From positions 12,356,437 through 12,416,436 of the forward strand of contig NC_088313.1 of assembly GCF_910592395.1 (NCBI RefSeq): a DNA stretch of 60,000 nt. Reading direction: 5' to 3'. A program made the translations under genes and the position numbers. This stretch comes from Lineus longissimus (lineage: Eukaryota > Nemertea > Pilidiophora > Heteronemertea > Lineidae). Positions within the stretch are counted from its first letter, which is position 1. Every line of letters begins with the position of its first letter. This document shows, in pieces, positions 43,401-58,400 of this stretch. The notes beneath the pieces are model-generated. The model searched no databases and was not told the origin of the DNA. It worked only from the letters and a program-made list of their open reading frames with translations.

Positions 43401-46400
43401 CGCGAGATCGCTTGCATCATCGGCACGTTTGAAAAGCGAATTTCACAAATTCCACAAATATTTATCACATACCATATGTATCACCACAAAGGTAACTCTC
43501 TAGACTATTTGAAACCAAGTTCAGATACTTATTTTCACAAAAATTCGAAGCTATGCAAGCGATTTTTCAGTGGTAGAGATCGACGGAAACAAATTTCTCG
43601 CTCTAAAATGACATCAGACGAGCACCAACTTTCGCTAATTTGTGCACAAAATTTCCGCAATATTATAAAAAACTATCGATAAATCTGAATTATATAGACT
43701 CTTTTCAGTACCTAAACAAATTTCAGGTACATGGTCATGTTGATTAAAAGAGTATCAACCGATTGAACATGAGAAAGTTCACTCATCTTCATTGAAGCAG
43801 CGACTACCGCCATTTTTAAATGGTGGCATCTCTTCTATCGATCGGCCAATCAGCGGCACTGCTTGCAAAAAGTTGAGCCACCGCCAAATTTGAAATCGCC
43901 AAAATTCAGTCAATGTGCCTGCAGCGCCAACTGGCGGTGAAAACCATATTAATTCCATTAAAAGTAAAAAATGAAAAAATATTAAAAAATATTCAGCCAC
44001 ATTTGAAAACAATATTTGCTCTGTGGACCGAGGTAAAAAGGGAAAGAAATCTACACGCGAAATGACCTCATTCTCTTAATACAGGTCGGATCGCGCTGAT
44101 TTTTCGTTTTTTGAGTTCACCTTGGGCAACTCCTAATTTAGCACCGTCAACGAAGTGGCTAGGCCTTCCCAATCAGAAATGTCCAATTTTGTCCACAGAT
44201 GGGTCCCTAGATGGATGGATTGCAGGACGGACACCATTTGAACAGCTATTCTACTAGCTCCGCTGACTTTGTCAGCTGAGCTAAAAATCATAATATTTTA
44301 ATTTCCGAGGGGAGGGGGTTGAGGAGATACTGAAATATTTTGATTCTATTGGCTTCACTTTAATTTTGCTACAGCCCCTTAACAGCCCAGCACACGAGTC
44401 AAAGCCTCTAATGTCCCATGGCACGATGTTTTTCAACCTTACAATTCTACAGGCCAGGGTGCAAGGATATCAAATCCGGTTCCAATAATTTCAAGGCTGC
44501 TGGGGGAAGAAGGCTTGCATGAGGTCAAAGTGAAGAATACATCAGCAGGGACTCGAGACAATAAGATGAAATGGCCAGGGCCATTGTGCTCACCTCATGT
44601 GGAGGAAAGATGGATAAAGAGCATGGTATTGTGTCATGTAGTGTTAGGTTTGATGTAGATCCAAGCAATTACAATTTCCCCAAAATGGCCAATTTACAGT
44701 ACATTCGACCTCTGTGACCTTGAAAAGTAGGTCAAATCAAAGAAGACCCGGGTGACACATTTGAATGGTTGTTAGAATTAGATGTACCTATGATATAAAA
44801 TTGGTGCCAATCGGGCAAGTAATTACTAGGAATAATGGCATTTTGAAGAATTTAGGATTTGGCCCCCTTCCTGGAGGCCAAACGGCAAATCAGATCGCAC
44901 CAAACTTTGGTACCTGAGATCACCTGACCAAGGGGTACATGTGTACTTAATTTGTGATCAATAGTCATTGCAGTTAAGAAACGTGCCATAGTTACAGCCT
45001 GACGGCGAATTTACGCCATTTGACCTCTGTGACATTGACAAGAAGGTCAAATTAAAAACCTGTGTGACATATACTGTATGGTGGTTAGATGTACCCATGA
45101 TATCAAATTGGTGGCAATCGGGCAAGAAGTTAAGGAATAATCACATTTTTAAGGTTTTTGGATTTTGCCCCCTGGTGGTCAAGTGGTGAATCATATTGGA
45201 CCAAACTTCGGTCCCTGAGATCACCTGACTAAGGGGTAAATGTGTACCAAATTTGGTATCAATAGTCATTGCAGTTTAGAAACGTGCCATCGTTACATCC
45301 TAACGGCCAATTTACACCATTTGACCTCTGTGACCTTGAAAAGTAGGTCAAATCAAAAACCCGTATGATATGTGATGTATCCTTGCTAGGAGTACCTACC
45401 ATAAATTTTTTATTGAAAACGGATCATTAATAAGAGACATATCACACTTTTTATGTTTTAGCCCCCTGGTGGCCAAGTCATGAACCAGACCGGACCGAAA
45501 TTCAGTGTCAGAGTACCTCTGACCTAGGGGGTTATGTGTACAAAGTTTCAAGTTCATAGCACAAGCGGTTAAGAAACGTGCCACACAGGATACGGACGAC
45601 GACGACGACGATGACGGACACAGGGCTATCGTATAGACTCCCCTTACGGTGAGCCAAAAACCAAACAAATGAGGGCCAAGACAACCACTCGTTTGATATT
45701 TCTGCTAAAAAAAACAAAGAAGTGTTGTTTTCTGTTTAGCACATGCCACTGCTATGATTATTTAGATTTTTGGGATTTGTAGCTCGAATCATCGCAAATT
45801 TCATTCCTGTGAATCCAAGACCCAAAGAGCGCCTTGCGTCGCAATGACGTGAAATCCACAGCTGCAATGACGCGATGACGTTACCACAAAAGCGACGACG
45901 ACATTTCTCCGACCCACGTTGTCAAGCCCTAAACAATGACGCATGGCGTCACAGAGATTCTCGACCGTGTCACAGAGGTGACCCGTGTGATACAACCATG
46001 TGATATGGGAAAATATCACACGGCTGGATGGCACGCTTGACAACGCACAGAGACAATCGAATAAAGTTGTTTTGCAAAGTCTGAAGTCGGTTTTAATGGT
46101 GTTCAACCGCAAAGATCATCAAGAGATGTAGGGTTTAAAAGATATAGGGTTTGGTATGATTTTCTGCCGCTATTTGTATCAGATTTGATTTTGAGACGGG
46201 TTTTTGCAAAACTGCGATGACGTCTTGGCGTGTGATAAAACAGAAGATTTGATAGATGTTGATGAATAAATACCGTTAGGAGACTCACTCGTGACCACTT
46301 TGTCCCGGCTCATCACCTGAAATGAGGGTTGGAGAAGATATAAGAATAATAAAAGACAGTTGCGTACCAATATGTCGGGGTTCACTCAACAGTGGACAAC

Positions 46401-49400
46401 TGTTGCATCTTTAGCCTGTCTGGGAAAAGGCATTAAAGGGACAATATAGGCAGCAGCTTGGCAGGCAAGATAAAGTTACACAAAGTCGCCAATAGGGGTC
46501 TCTCACATCTCACAGTACGTCGAAGTGATTCACGCTTGTACGAGGACTATAAGTGCTATATCTGACATGACCCAGGGCCCTCACTGTATATATTACTTTA
46601 TTGGTCACGCGACGATGGCCAAATTAGCGCCTCTGTTCCTGCCTATAGTCCCCTATTAAGGAACACAAAAAGTGTTATTTTAATTGGATATAAAGAACAC
46701 TGGAGTGTCAATATAGAACTTCTTTTATTCAATCCTCGATACCCAGCTATCCAAACTTGGGTGTCTCCTGGTGCCTATCACATGGCGAACCAACAGTGTT
46801 ACATGCTTGGGCTTAGGGCTTTTTGTGTGTTTGCTCCAATCTTTAAAGTTTCATTATCAAACTACATCCTGTACAAGAATTAAAAACCTAAAAGATGACC
46901 AAAAGAAACTCTCAGTCGGGACGCCCTCACTTTACGGGGATGTGACAGTGCCCTGAGTAAAAAACTGAAACGTTTTTTCACGTGAAAATGCTGTGCTTAG
47001 AATTGCTCTAACTTGCAAAATATGCCTCTAAAATCAATATTTTTTGGTCAGAGTTCGAAAATTCGAAGTTCTCCGGAGAGCTGAGGGATGAATCTTCCTA
47101 TTTCTGCTGTCATGGTAAGGCAATTTTAGGAGGGGAAAAAAAATCCTCCAAAATCAGAATCGAACGTCTGACTTTAATTAACAGTGTTCTAATAACACTA
47201 TTACAAATGTAACATCCTACCTCCATCTTCATTATCCACTGACTGACTCCTTTCTTTGCTAAAAGACTGCATAATTCTCCTCTGTTGCTCCTGCTGAGCA
47301 TCCATACACCTATTCACATGCTCCTCATACTCTTTGCCCTTCTTGAACATCCCATCACAGATGTAACACGCTTCCCCATCCACCACTGGCTTTGGCTTCC
47401 TTGCTCTTCGGGGAACTGCCATCTGCCTTGCTGGAGAAGTCAAGGGAGAAAAGGAAGAAAGTTATATTACTGTCCATCAACGCATTATATGAAACACGCT
47501 AACGAATCTGCCACAGGCTTTGACTTCTTTGCTCTTCTGGGTCCTCAGGATTACTTGACTTACGGATAACTAGAAAATTTTAAATTGGACATATCTGAGC
47601 TCCTCCCATCCTGCGACCCCAGTCGATCGCTCAGGTCCGAGCACAAATATTTCCTAAGGATCCCCAGGTATCACCTGGAAATGTATGGTGGCAGAACCTT
47701 CCTTGTCCAGGCGGGAAGGCTTTGGAATGTGCGTGGTGTTGACATTTAAAAGGCTTAAATTGTTGCCATTTTCAGGCACGGGTCAAAAATCCACCTGTTA
47801 CTGTTCAGAAAATGCTTTGAAACACTGGCACTGCATTCATGCAATTTGAAAATTTCAATTTCAACAAAAAAAACCTTTGTAACAAGATTCTTGGCATCTT
47901 TGAATCAAGAAATCTGCCAGACTGAATATATTTTGCATGATGCAAAATGTCTGGTATCCATGAAGGAACTGGATGTGTCAACTTGATGACTAAAAATAAA
48001 ATTTCAAAGACAACAATTTTCTCACCCATGTCAAATAAGTCCTCCTTGGGTGCATGATCTGGTATAACACTCGTGTTAATACCATACAGCGACGCTGGCG
48101 GCAATGGGTGACCTGGATCACTGCAGAACAATTGAAAATAAGTTTTAATCAAATAGATCTCAGATCTACACCAAGCACAATTACTCTGAATTTTGATTTT
48201 CTTACATCAAGACCAGGACCATGTTCATACATAGATCGAGTGGAACCTCACGCCTCACTCTGCCAGAAGGACATCCAGTCTCCTGACACTTATTTTAGTT
48301 CCAAACTGGTTCCATCACCCTGGAGAATCAAATTGACCTCCAAGATTCTGAGTCATCTGGTATTCCTGAGTTCCGAGTCCCTCGGTAGTTTCCTTGCAAA
48401 ATTGGTTCTCTCATGGCATATCTACATATTGTTATATTTTACTGATGCGTACATTCGAATCTAGAGATACTGGGCCTGCTGTGGACTGATTTCAAGCACC
48501 TCACATCTGCTATTGACGGCGTGACGAAGCAATTAATTAGCAAGCCAGAAACACAAAAGCTTTTCACTAATTGCAGATGGAATCAAATCTATCAGATGGA
48601 ACCTTTAATGTGGAACTTCAACTATCGTGTTCCCCAAGATCCCCAGATCCAAAAGCACAAGTTGAATAAAAACTTTATTGTGTCTTTGAACGGAGGGAGA
48701 GTTGTTTTCCTCGACGCCCCATCGTGGGACTTGGAATTCAGGAATACGAGATGGCTCGGAACCTGGATTTGGCAATTTTGATTCTCCGGGGTGTCCATTC
48801 AATTTGACCTCTGAAAGTCAGACATCTCTCACATTTAGAAAGGAGAGCTTTCATCAGCACCGATGGTGTCATTATAAAAAACATTTTGAGATAACTACTA
48901 AAATGACAACACGCTCAGGTGAGAGGCATTCCATAGTCAGAGAGCTGCAACTAGGAGGCAGAGCCACATTAAATTCTGTCTTCTATTGATGCCTCGAGAA
49001 GACGAAGACAATGGTATCCAGCGGAGGTAAACAGATAGACGTGTGCTTAAGAGACTACCACCTAGAACAAGTGGCAGAGTTCGTCTACCTCGGTGCCACA
49101 CAAACAGAGGATTGTTACTCCCTCAAGGAGGTGATAACGCATATAGCCAAAGCTGCAGCTGCCCTAACCAGACTGAAGAGAATCTTGCACGACAGAAACA
49201 TTTCCATGACGTCAAAACTTCACTTTCTGAGGTCTTTGCTGATCTCAGTGTTCTTGTATACGGCAGAATCATGGACCATGATCACCGAGATCGAGAAACG
49301 GATCAACGCATTTGAACTGAACTGCTACAGGAGACTACTCAGCATCCACTACCACAAAAACCCAAGTAAGAGAGAACGGGTGATCCAGTATATCAGGCAT

Positions 49401-52400
49401 CATGGCAGCCTCCTAACCATTGCCAAGAAGAAAAAGCTGAGGTCGTTCGGCTATGTCACGAGAGCCATGGAGTGCCAAGGGAACACCAGCAAATACCATC
49501 TTGCAGGGCACAGGGTAGGGTAGCCGTTGACGCGGCTGTCCAAAGAGAATTTGGATGGTAGACGTGACACACGACTGGACGAAAGACCAGTGACCTGATC
49601 CACCTCCCCGAGGACAGAACCGTGTGGTGAAGCATCGTTAACAGGTCGTATCGTTAACATGATGACGATGATGATTGATGGTGAAACAAGCTCCTGTGAT
49701 GAGGACTTCAAGGCAGACGATGGTCAACAAACAGCATAGAAATGCCCAATATGTTAATATTTTTGAGACACATTTTAAAATTCAGCGTACATGTATGTCA
49801 TCATGGCTTGGTGTATTTGAGAACTAATAAAAAACTCACTCAGAATCTGAATCTGATGAACTAAACCTTGCAGCTTCCCTCTCCCTGTGTCTCACATCAG
49901 CTTGTTGGTTCCTTGGCCTTGACGTGTGCTGCAGACGATCAGGATATTTTTTACGTTCTGGAGTATTTGCAGATGAACGTGTCAGTCTCTTGTCTGAAAA
50001 GCAATTGAAAGATGACATTTTTAGTCTTTAGACTTCTAGATAGAGGAGTTTACTGAGATTATGAGAAATACAGAAAAATTCAGTTGCCTTATTACTGGGA
50101 AACAAACCATCCTGGTCTATTGCTCAACTGATTAAGCCATCGAGGTTTGTCCATCTGTATAAGTGCCATGATGTTTACCACGATGAGCAACCACCCTTTC
50201 AGTATGAGACGCATTAGCCGGTTATTAGTGTCAAGTGGGTTTCACCACATATAAATCACTCTCCTCATTTACTCTCTCAGAGAGGGCTAAATAATTCGGC
50301 CAAAGATGGTTTTGTCTTTGACAAGTCTGCAGTTAGAGCGGGCACAACAGGATGCAGCGCCACCTATTCCACAAGCACCAAATAGAAACACTGACCAATG
50401 CTCTCGCAACACGGGACCGATGACATCAGGCCATGTACGACAGGACTGCCCAATGCACGAACCTCTCAGACAAGAAATCTGGTCAAATGGTGTCACCCTG
50501 TTTATCCTCGATGTACATGTTACACAAGAAATGGTGGCAAGAGAAATTTACAGCTTAAAGACCTAATAAAGTCACAGAAAACCTATGATCTGGCTAGCTA
50601 CATGTACAGCAAAAGACTCTCCTGCCAACCCACTACGTGGTGGGACAGCAGACGAATGACAAAATATCAACCGCCCAGCAATAGGAGAACTCACCGTTTT
50701 TCTGGGAAATGCCATCACACTCCGATGCATGCACCTCTATCCTGCTCTGAGGGTATGGGTCACCACACAAGGGACAATCAACCTGAAGATATGACAATAA
50801 GGACTTACAGTTACAATGTATCGAGTCACAAGAAGGTAATCTGCCAATTCAAGACAATGCTACTTATATACAAAGCAAGGAACGGACTTGTCCCTGCTTA
50901 CAAATCTGACCTCCTCTCATCGTTCGACCCCGGGCATTCCCCGAGGTCTGAAGACAACTGTCTCCTGAGGATCCCCAGGTATTGCCTGGAGACATACGGT
51001 GGCAGGAGCTTCCTTGTGCAGGCGGCAAGACTTTGGAACAAACTCAGTCATGATATTCAAAAGGCTATAAAGACTGTTGCCATTTCAGGCCTGGGCTGAA
51101 AACCCATCTGTTAAGATGACATTTTGAAGCACCGCATCAGAGCAAATTCATTTTGGATTTTGCGGTATGTGTAAATTTCAATTCAATTCAGTTAATGGTA
51201 GCACCAGTCAATGTTTGACAGGAGATCTGGACTTGTGTGGAAAAAGTGTTGTGCAAACCAGCGAGCTTTGTCTCTACGATCTGCAATAGAACTATGACAA
51301 CATGAAGATTCTGGTTTGAAAGCACCAACCAATTGGTTGAAGAAATACTTCATCTTCTTTGTTTGACTACTCAAACTTTTACCCTGTTGGTCCTCAAGAA
51401 CGGGCCAGTGTAACGCAAATCTGCCTCTGTTAAAAAAATCACATGTATGCATGGCAGTGCTTTAGAACAACAGTAGAGACATACCTTACGTACTGACAGT
51501 CTGACCTCAGGAATGAGGTGACAAAGATTGATTAAATGAAGCAAAATTAATTGTCAACTCAACAAACTATCTGGGAAATTTTTTCAGAAGTTCAAAATTT
51601 ACATCTCAGATCTCAAAGTCAAACATAGCTAACATTGCCATTTTATAATGTCCTACCTAATGGCCTTATCACTTTCAGGTAATTCCATTTAAAATTCTTG
51701 ATATCAATTACTTCCTAAACTTCACCCCAAGGGCTTTACTACAATACATATACAGTAGAACCTCCCTATTATTAGTATTAAGGACACCCTCGGGACTGAC
51801 AAGTGCTGTCCTTAATAGAGAGGTGTCCTGATCAGAGAGGTCAAATTGAATGGAAACAACCAATTTGGGACCAAAACTAGTGTCCTTTCAATAGAGAGGT
51901 TGTCCTTAATAGAGAGGTATCCGCTAAGGGAGGTTCCACTGTAGTTCAAATGTTCAACCTACCTGTGGTTCTACTATCTGCGGCACTGGGTCTTCTTCTT
52001 CCTCTTCAGACTCCAAGACAGCAATGGCTTCAGCCTCCATCTTCCTTTTCTTCTGCGGAGGACGAATCAATCGTCTTCGCGATGAACCAGCTTCCATTAC
52101 ATTTTCACCAACTTCTTCTCGACGGGTTTTGTCTGAGGCCGAGCCGGCAGCAGTTTTTCTACGACCCACTGGTGGCCTTTTATGTTGAACCTGAACAGGG
52201 TCCCCATCATCGGAAAGTTCTACCCTTGTTCTCCAGGCACTAACATTATCATTCACATCCTGAGATGTTGGTTTATTCCTTGCCCCACGATTAGGCCTTG
52301 CAGTTCTTTTTGCATCCGATTTATCTGGGTAGTTCCTCAAAGCGTCATCCGGATCTTGTCCCTGAAGATTCCACAGGGGCTCATCAAATTCGGAATTTGG

Positions 52401-55400
52401 CTCATTTTTAGATGTCACAAACCCACCAGGCGGAATATTTCCGACAGATTTGATACGAGTTTTTGAACCATCAGTCCCTACATCTGATCCTCGGGGGAAT
52501 GTCACCGGGGGACATCCAGGGAATGTTGGCGATGGACACGGATCATCCAACTCCTGCGTATCGTTAGAAAACAAATCCTGCGAAGCTTGTGGCGAATGAT
52601 AATCCAAGGCCCGAACAATTCGATCACCCCCGGGCAATTCATTCAAGTCATTTACTGCAGCCTCCTGAATCCTGTCCTCTTGTGATTTGGTAGCAGGCGA
52701 GATTATGGACTGAATTTTTCTAATAATTTTTCGCGTAATGGTCAACTTTTCAGCAGGAATGTTAACCTTTTTATCCGAGTCCTCATTTTGGCTATTTTCC
52801 CTGCTGCTGCTGCTGCTGATATTCTCACAACTCGTCTTCAAGGCTAACTTCATGCGTCCTTTTACATTGTCATCAATAAGGAAAGATGAACGTTTTCTAC
52901 CTGCAGACGACCTCCAACTGTCTGCCTCCTCAACAAAGTCCATTTTCTCTGGCGATTTAGAGCTCCCCACCCCAATGTTCCCTCCACGTTTCGTAGATCC
53001 AACACCCCGGGTATTTGCATTAGTCGTTCCTTTTCCTGGCTTGAGAATAGAATCAGATTCTTCATCGTCACCTGCACGCAAGCGCTGGTGAGTTATAGCA
53101 GTAGGCGCAGACTGACCTGCTGCTGGACCTTCAAAACCTATCGAGTTACTATCAATATGAAAAGTCGGCAATGGTGGTGTGTCATCTGACTCAATGTTCA
53201 AATCAGGCAATGTATCATCTGAATGTGCAGCACCAGCAGCAGTAGACTTATCAAACACAGGTGATTTGGCAACATCTCTTACACAATCAGTTTCCTTGTT
53301 AGTGCTTGAACTTTTTCCCTGACCTTTCCCTCTACCTTTTTTGGGCGGAGGTTTACGCACGAAAGTGAAATCCGGATCTCGTGTGAAATCGTCATCTTCG
53401 ATGATAACCGCATACTCGCCATATCGATGCCTCTTACGTTTTTCGTAACGATCTGCTCGCGAGTTCGATGGCTTCGGCTCATCAAGACTTTCAAAACCAA
53501 ATGCATCATCGATCGTCATATTAGTCAAGGTTTTCTGCTTCGGTGGTGCAGGCTCATCGTCACTGAACAAGGATTTTCCAGGTTGGAACACCGCTGGTCT
53601 CACTGGTTTACAAGTGAATACATCTAGTGAATTGGGCATGTGTCTACCCTCACATACTGGGTCACCCCATGCAAGCATCGTAGCAGAGCCACATTGGACC
53701 TCTCGAAGAGTGAGGAAATATTCGTCAAAATATTGTATTATTTTCATCGTGTACTCCACCGGTGATAGACTACTTGGAGCAAACATCAGAAACGGTCGCT
53801 TTGATTTCTTCTGCTTTAGTCGTCTGCATGGCCATTTGGTATGAAATAAATCAAAACAAGCAATTAACTCAAGTAAAAAAGAAAATGTTCCACGAAACAG
53901 CTAAAAACTTGCATAAAGAATCACACAAGTATACCATCATGAATTTGAGAATCAAGAAACTTACAGTTTGAGTTAGTTATGTCCATAGTGACACCATTTC
54001 ATCACAGCCACAATGGCATATTAGATGATTGATTATTTTGCTATCTTATTTATCCACACAAGAGACCTTAGCTTTTAATCAGCTGAACAGTGTCTAAAGA
54101 TACCACCAGGTGACACTGCTGGTGGAATAAGTCGCATAATCATTATAAATATTAGAGAGCTTAAGATTAATTTCATAAATCCAACTCCATCTCACCTTTG
54201 ATACTAAATTAAAACTTTAAAAAGAATATACAAATATTTTGTGAGGTCAGAGATGTCACTAGATAACTGTCATTCAGTTTCAAAGATGAGTTAAGAGTTG
54301 TAAAATACATAACCTAACCTCTCTAATGAGATTCAACAGACATTCAGTCAGGTAGACAACTTATTTCCCTCACCTTTTATTAACCAGCGTTGCTGGTATT
54401 GGACTGGGAGGAGGCAAATCCTCATTTTCTTCAAACTCAAAATGGAATCGTGGCCGTGGTGAATCGTCATCTTGAATTTTTGACTTTTTATTTTTAGGGA
54501 TGGCTTCATCATTTTCACTGGTCTCTTGTACTTGTTGAACCGACACCATTCTCTTCTTTGACATCATTCTCGAAAGTAGATCTTGTTCCCTGCAAGCAGT
54601 ACCAGACAGCTTAGTTCTGCCCTCTTTCATAACATTGCATAAAACTCCTTCCAAGGCCTTTGAAGAAGCACTGCAGTTGGCAGAAATTTGAACATCATTC
54701 CTGAATTTTGCATCTGCAATTAGGTTACGTATGCCCACTGGTAAAAAACCAAGCTAACAAAGCAGTAACCAAGAGATATTCTTACGCATGCGTAACTGGA
54801 TACGAAATCTGGGAATGTTTCCAAACTTCTGCCGGCCACAGTGCCGATTCGAAGTCCTCAAAGGAATAAACAAGTAACTATAAATAGCTCCAAGCCCTGA
54901 AGCTAGACCCTTATTCCAAAAAATTCTGCATCAAATGAATTTACTCAATTCTGCATGTTTTCAGAAATATAAACAGAGATTCACAGTGTGCTTAATCCAA
55001 TGACTTTCTTTTTCAACCTCTATATATATACCAGAACATCATAACTGCACGTCTGTATCAGGCTTAATAGTCATCTTGCTCATTCCTGAGTTCTTAAAGG
55101 GACAATATAGGAAGCAGCTAGGCAGGCAAGATAAAATTACACAAAGCCGCCAATAGAGGTCTCTCATATCACACAGTAGGTCGAAATGATTCACGCTTGT
55201 ACAAGGAATATATTGAGTGCCGAGTCTGACAAGACAAAGGGCCCTTACTATGTATACCAGTCACTTGAAGATGGCCAAATTAGCCCCTCTCCTCCTGCCT
55301 ATAGTCTCCCTTCAAGATGCGGAAAAAACCAATGGATACCAGCAGGTTCCACATATGGGCCATCCACTTGGTACGTACACACAAAAAAAAAATCACATTT

Positions 55401-58400
55401 CTGAATCCCCTCCCCCATTTACACATGCTGTACATATCATTACCCCCCCCCCTCGCGTCCCCATGAGTACGTAAGCACTGCGCCTCCTGCCAGTGTGGTA
55501 TTGGGACTTTTCTTTGGTATAATGTCCGACATGCCTAACTGTCAGCTGGCGTCTATCGGCAATTTTGAACAGCTTGTTGCGTGCAGATGGCGCGCGTGCA
55601 CCGAGAACGATCGTCTGTTGAATACGGTCATGACGGTGATCTGTGATTTCAGGCGAGAAAATCGTACTTTCGGTGCAAACGCACCCATTAGCTTTGACCC
55701 CCTCTCCCCCTGTACGCATGTTGTACACATTGGTATCAACCCCCCCTCCCCCTCAGTGCGTTTGTACTCAATGGATGGTCCCTATAAGTCTTTCCGTGGT
55801 ATGGTCAGGGTTTCCCCCAGAGGGGAGGATGGGGGGATTCATCCCCCCCTAAAATATTTCAAGGGGGATATCCCCCCCCCTTAATTTTGAGCACTAGTTT
55901 GTTTTACTGTCAAATGAGTAATTTTCATGATTTGATATGTAAAATAAGAGCATTTGGGAGCCAATTGTAGCGGTTTTAGGGCCAAAAAACATCTCAGGAG
56001 GGGTCATATACCCTTTTTAAGAAAATTTTAGAAAAAAAAAAATTTTTAGAAATTTTTTTTTGCTCCCCCTCAAATTTAATCCTGGCGGAAACCCTGATGG
56101 TCAATTATGAGGACAACACAAGGTGGACAAGTTGAGGAATAGCAAACGTACAATTCGTATGGTTGTGTCTCCTCTTCATCAGGAGAATTCCTCATCCCAC
56201 CTTCCTCAACATCACCATGTTGACTGCCATCTTCCCCATTTTCATCATGACCCTAAAAAATTATAAGATTTAGAATGATAATATTTTTGGATTAAATTGC
56301 TTCTTCTAAAAACTCCTTCCTAGGCTGTGGGCCAAATCAAATGAAATGGCCAGGGCCATTGTGCTCACCTCATGGAAAGGAAAGATGGATGAAGAGCATA
56401 GTATTGTTATTTAGTGTCTAGGGTTGACCATAGGTACCACCACTTTGGCTAGAACTTGAAATCATAAAGCAATTAGAACTTCTTAATGAAACTTGGCATA
56501 CAAATAGTGGCTTCTTAGATGCATCATTACACAAAATTAAAACTCTTTACATTGAACAACGACAAAACGTACCAAGAACGGTAAAGTTTTCAACTTTGAC
56601 CTCTGTGAACTTGAAAGGTGGGTCAAATCAAAAACCCGTAAGATATGTGATGTATCCTTGCTAGGAGTACCTACCATGAAACTTTTATCAAAAACAAATC
56701 AGTAAGCGAGAAATCACACTTTTTGAGTTTTGAGTTTGGGCCCCCTGGTGGCCAAGTCAATAATCAGACCGAACCAAAATTCAGTGTAAAAGGTCAACTG
56801 ACCTAGGGGGTCATTTGCTCAAAGTTTCAAGTTCATAACTGTTGACGTTTTAGAAACGTGCCATAGTTACACTCAAACGGCAAATTTACGCCATTTGACC
56901 TCTGCGACCTTAAAAAGTAGGTCAAATCCGAAAAATCGTGCAACATCTGAGGTAACCTTGCTAGGGGTCCCTGCCATAAAAATTTCATCAAAAACAATTT
57001 GCTAATAAGCAGGCTATTGGACTTCTTACTTTTTCTGTTTTGGCCCCCTGGTGGCAAAGTCAAGAATCAGATCAGGCTGAAATTCAGCACCAGAGGTTAT
57101 CTGATATAGGGGGTTATATGTACCAAGTTTCAAGCTCCTAGCTTTGGTGGTTGAGAAACGTGCCATAGTTACACTCAAACGGCCAATTCACGCCATTTGA
57201 CCTCTGCGACCTTGAAAAGTAGATCAAATTAAAAACCCGTAAGATATAGGATGTATCCTTGCTATGAGTACCTACCACAAAATTTTTATCGAAAACAAGT
57301 CACTAATAAGCGAGATATCACACTTTTTAGATATCCACATTTGGCCCCCTGGTGGCCAAGTAGATAATCAGATCGGACAGAAATTTAGTGTCACGGGTCA
57401 TCTGACCTAGGGGGTCATGTGTACAAAGTTTTAAGTTCATAGGCCTAGCGGTTAAAAAACGTGCCACTGTTTTTGAACTAGGATACGACGGACGACGACG
57501 GACGACGGACACTGCGGTATTGTATAGACTCCCCTACGGTGAGCCAAAAATCAAGGATTTAGTAGAGAGTACATAGATATACATCCAGATCAAATTTGGT
57601 TGCAATCCGATCATTAGTTTCGGAGTAATAGTACTGTGTTTATTTTTCAAGATGGCTGCCTGGCGGCCATATTTGATGTCCGAACGGCCGAAATTTTAGG
57701 GGTGGAATAGAGAATCCCCAGATACATGTCCACACTGGTTTAAAACCTTCTAGCTAAAATAGATAGGAAACATGCTACGGTTCAGTGAATCAGCAAACTT
57801 TGACCTCTGTGACCTTGAAAAGGAGGTCAAATCAAAAACCCGGAGGATATATGATGCACCTTTGCTAGAAGTACCTACCATATTTTTTTCAAAATTTCCC
57901 GACTACTATTAAGGGAGATTAAACGAATCTGACCGAAACTTGGTCTCCAAGGTGTCATTACATAAGGGTACATGTGTACCAAGTTTCAACTCAATAGCTT
58001 ACGAAACGTGCCCTGCTAACGGACGACGGACGACGACGACGGACGACGGACGCCACGGTATGGGATAAGCTCACCTCTGCTAAGAGGTGAGCTAAAAAGG
58101 GCAAAGTCTTTCAATTCTAGAACAACTTCTGGTGGCAGAATAAAAATGCTATCATCATGATAATCATTTAGGTGCTTACTTCCAAAAACGAAATTTCCTG
58201 CAAAAGTTGTTGCTCCAAAACTGAAGTTCACAGTTAAATGGTTTTCCTCTAAATTTTTCCAAGTCCAATTCTGGGCCCACAAAGGGGACTATGAGAAGGT
58301 TCGGGTGCATGACTAATGCATGGCCTATCCAATAAATGAGGGTATATTAAGAATCGGGTAAAGTAAGTCAGAATCATTCCTCTTTGTGGGCCTAGATTTG

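Noticed and set aside
45801-46112. 103-codon minus ORF upstream of the UIMC1 microexon
   Set aside because: CpG- and TGACG-rich sequence without splice sites or recognisable motif; more likely a non-coding repeat.
51192-51452. Minus-strand 86-codon ORF as an extra UIMC1 exon
   Set aside because: Its acceptor would need phase 2, but exon d leaves phase 0, and exon e joins d and f perfectly without it.
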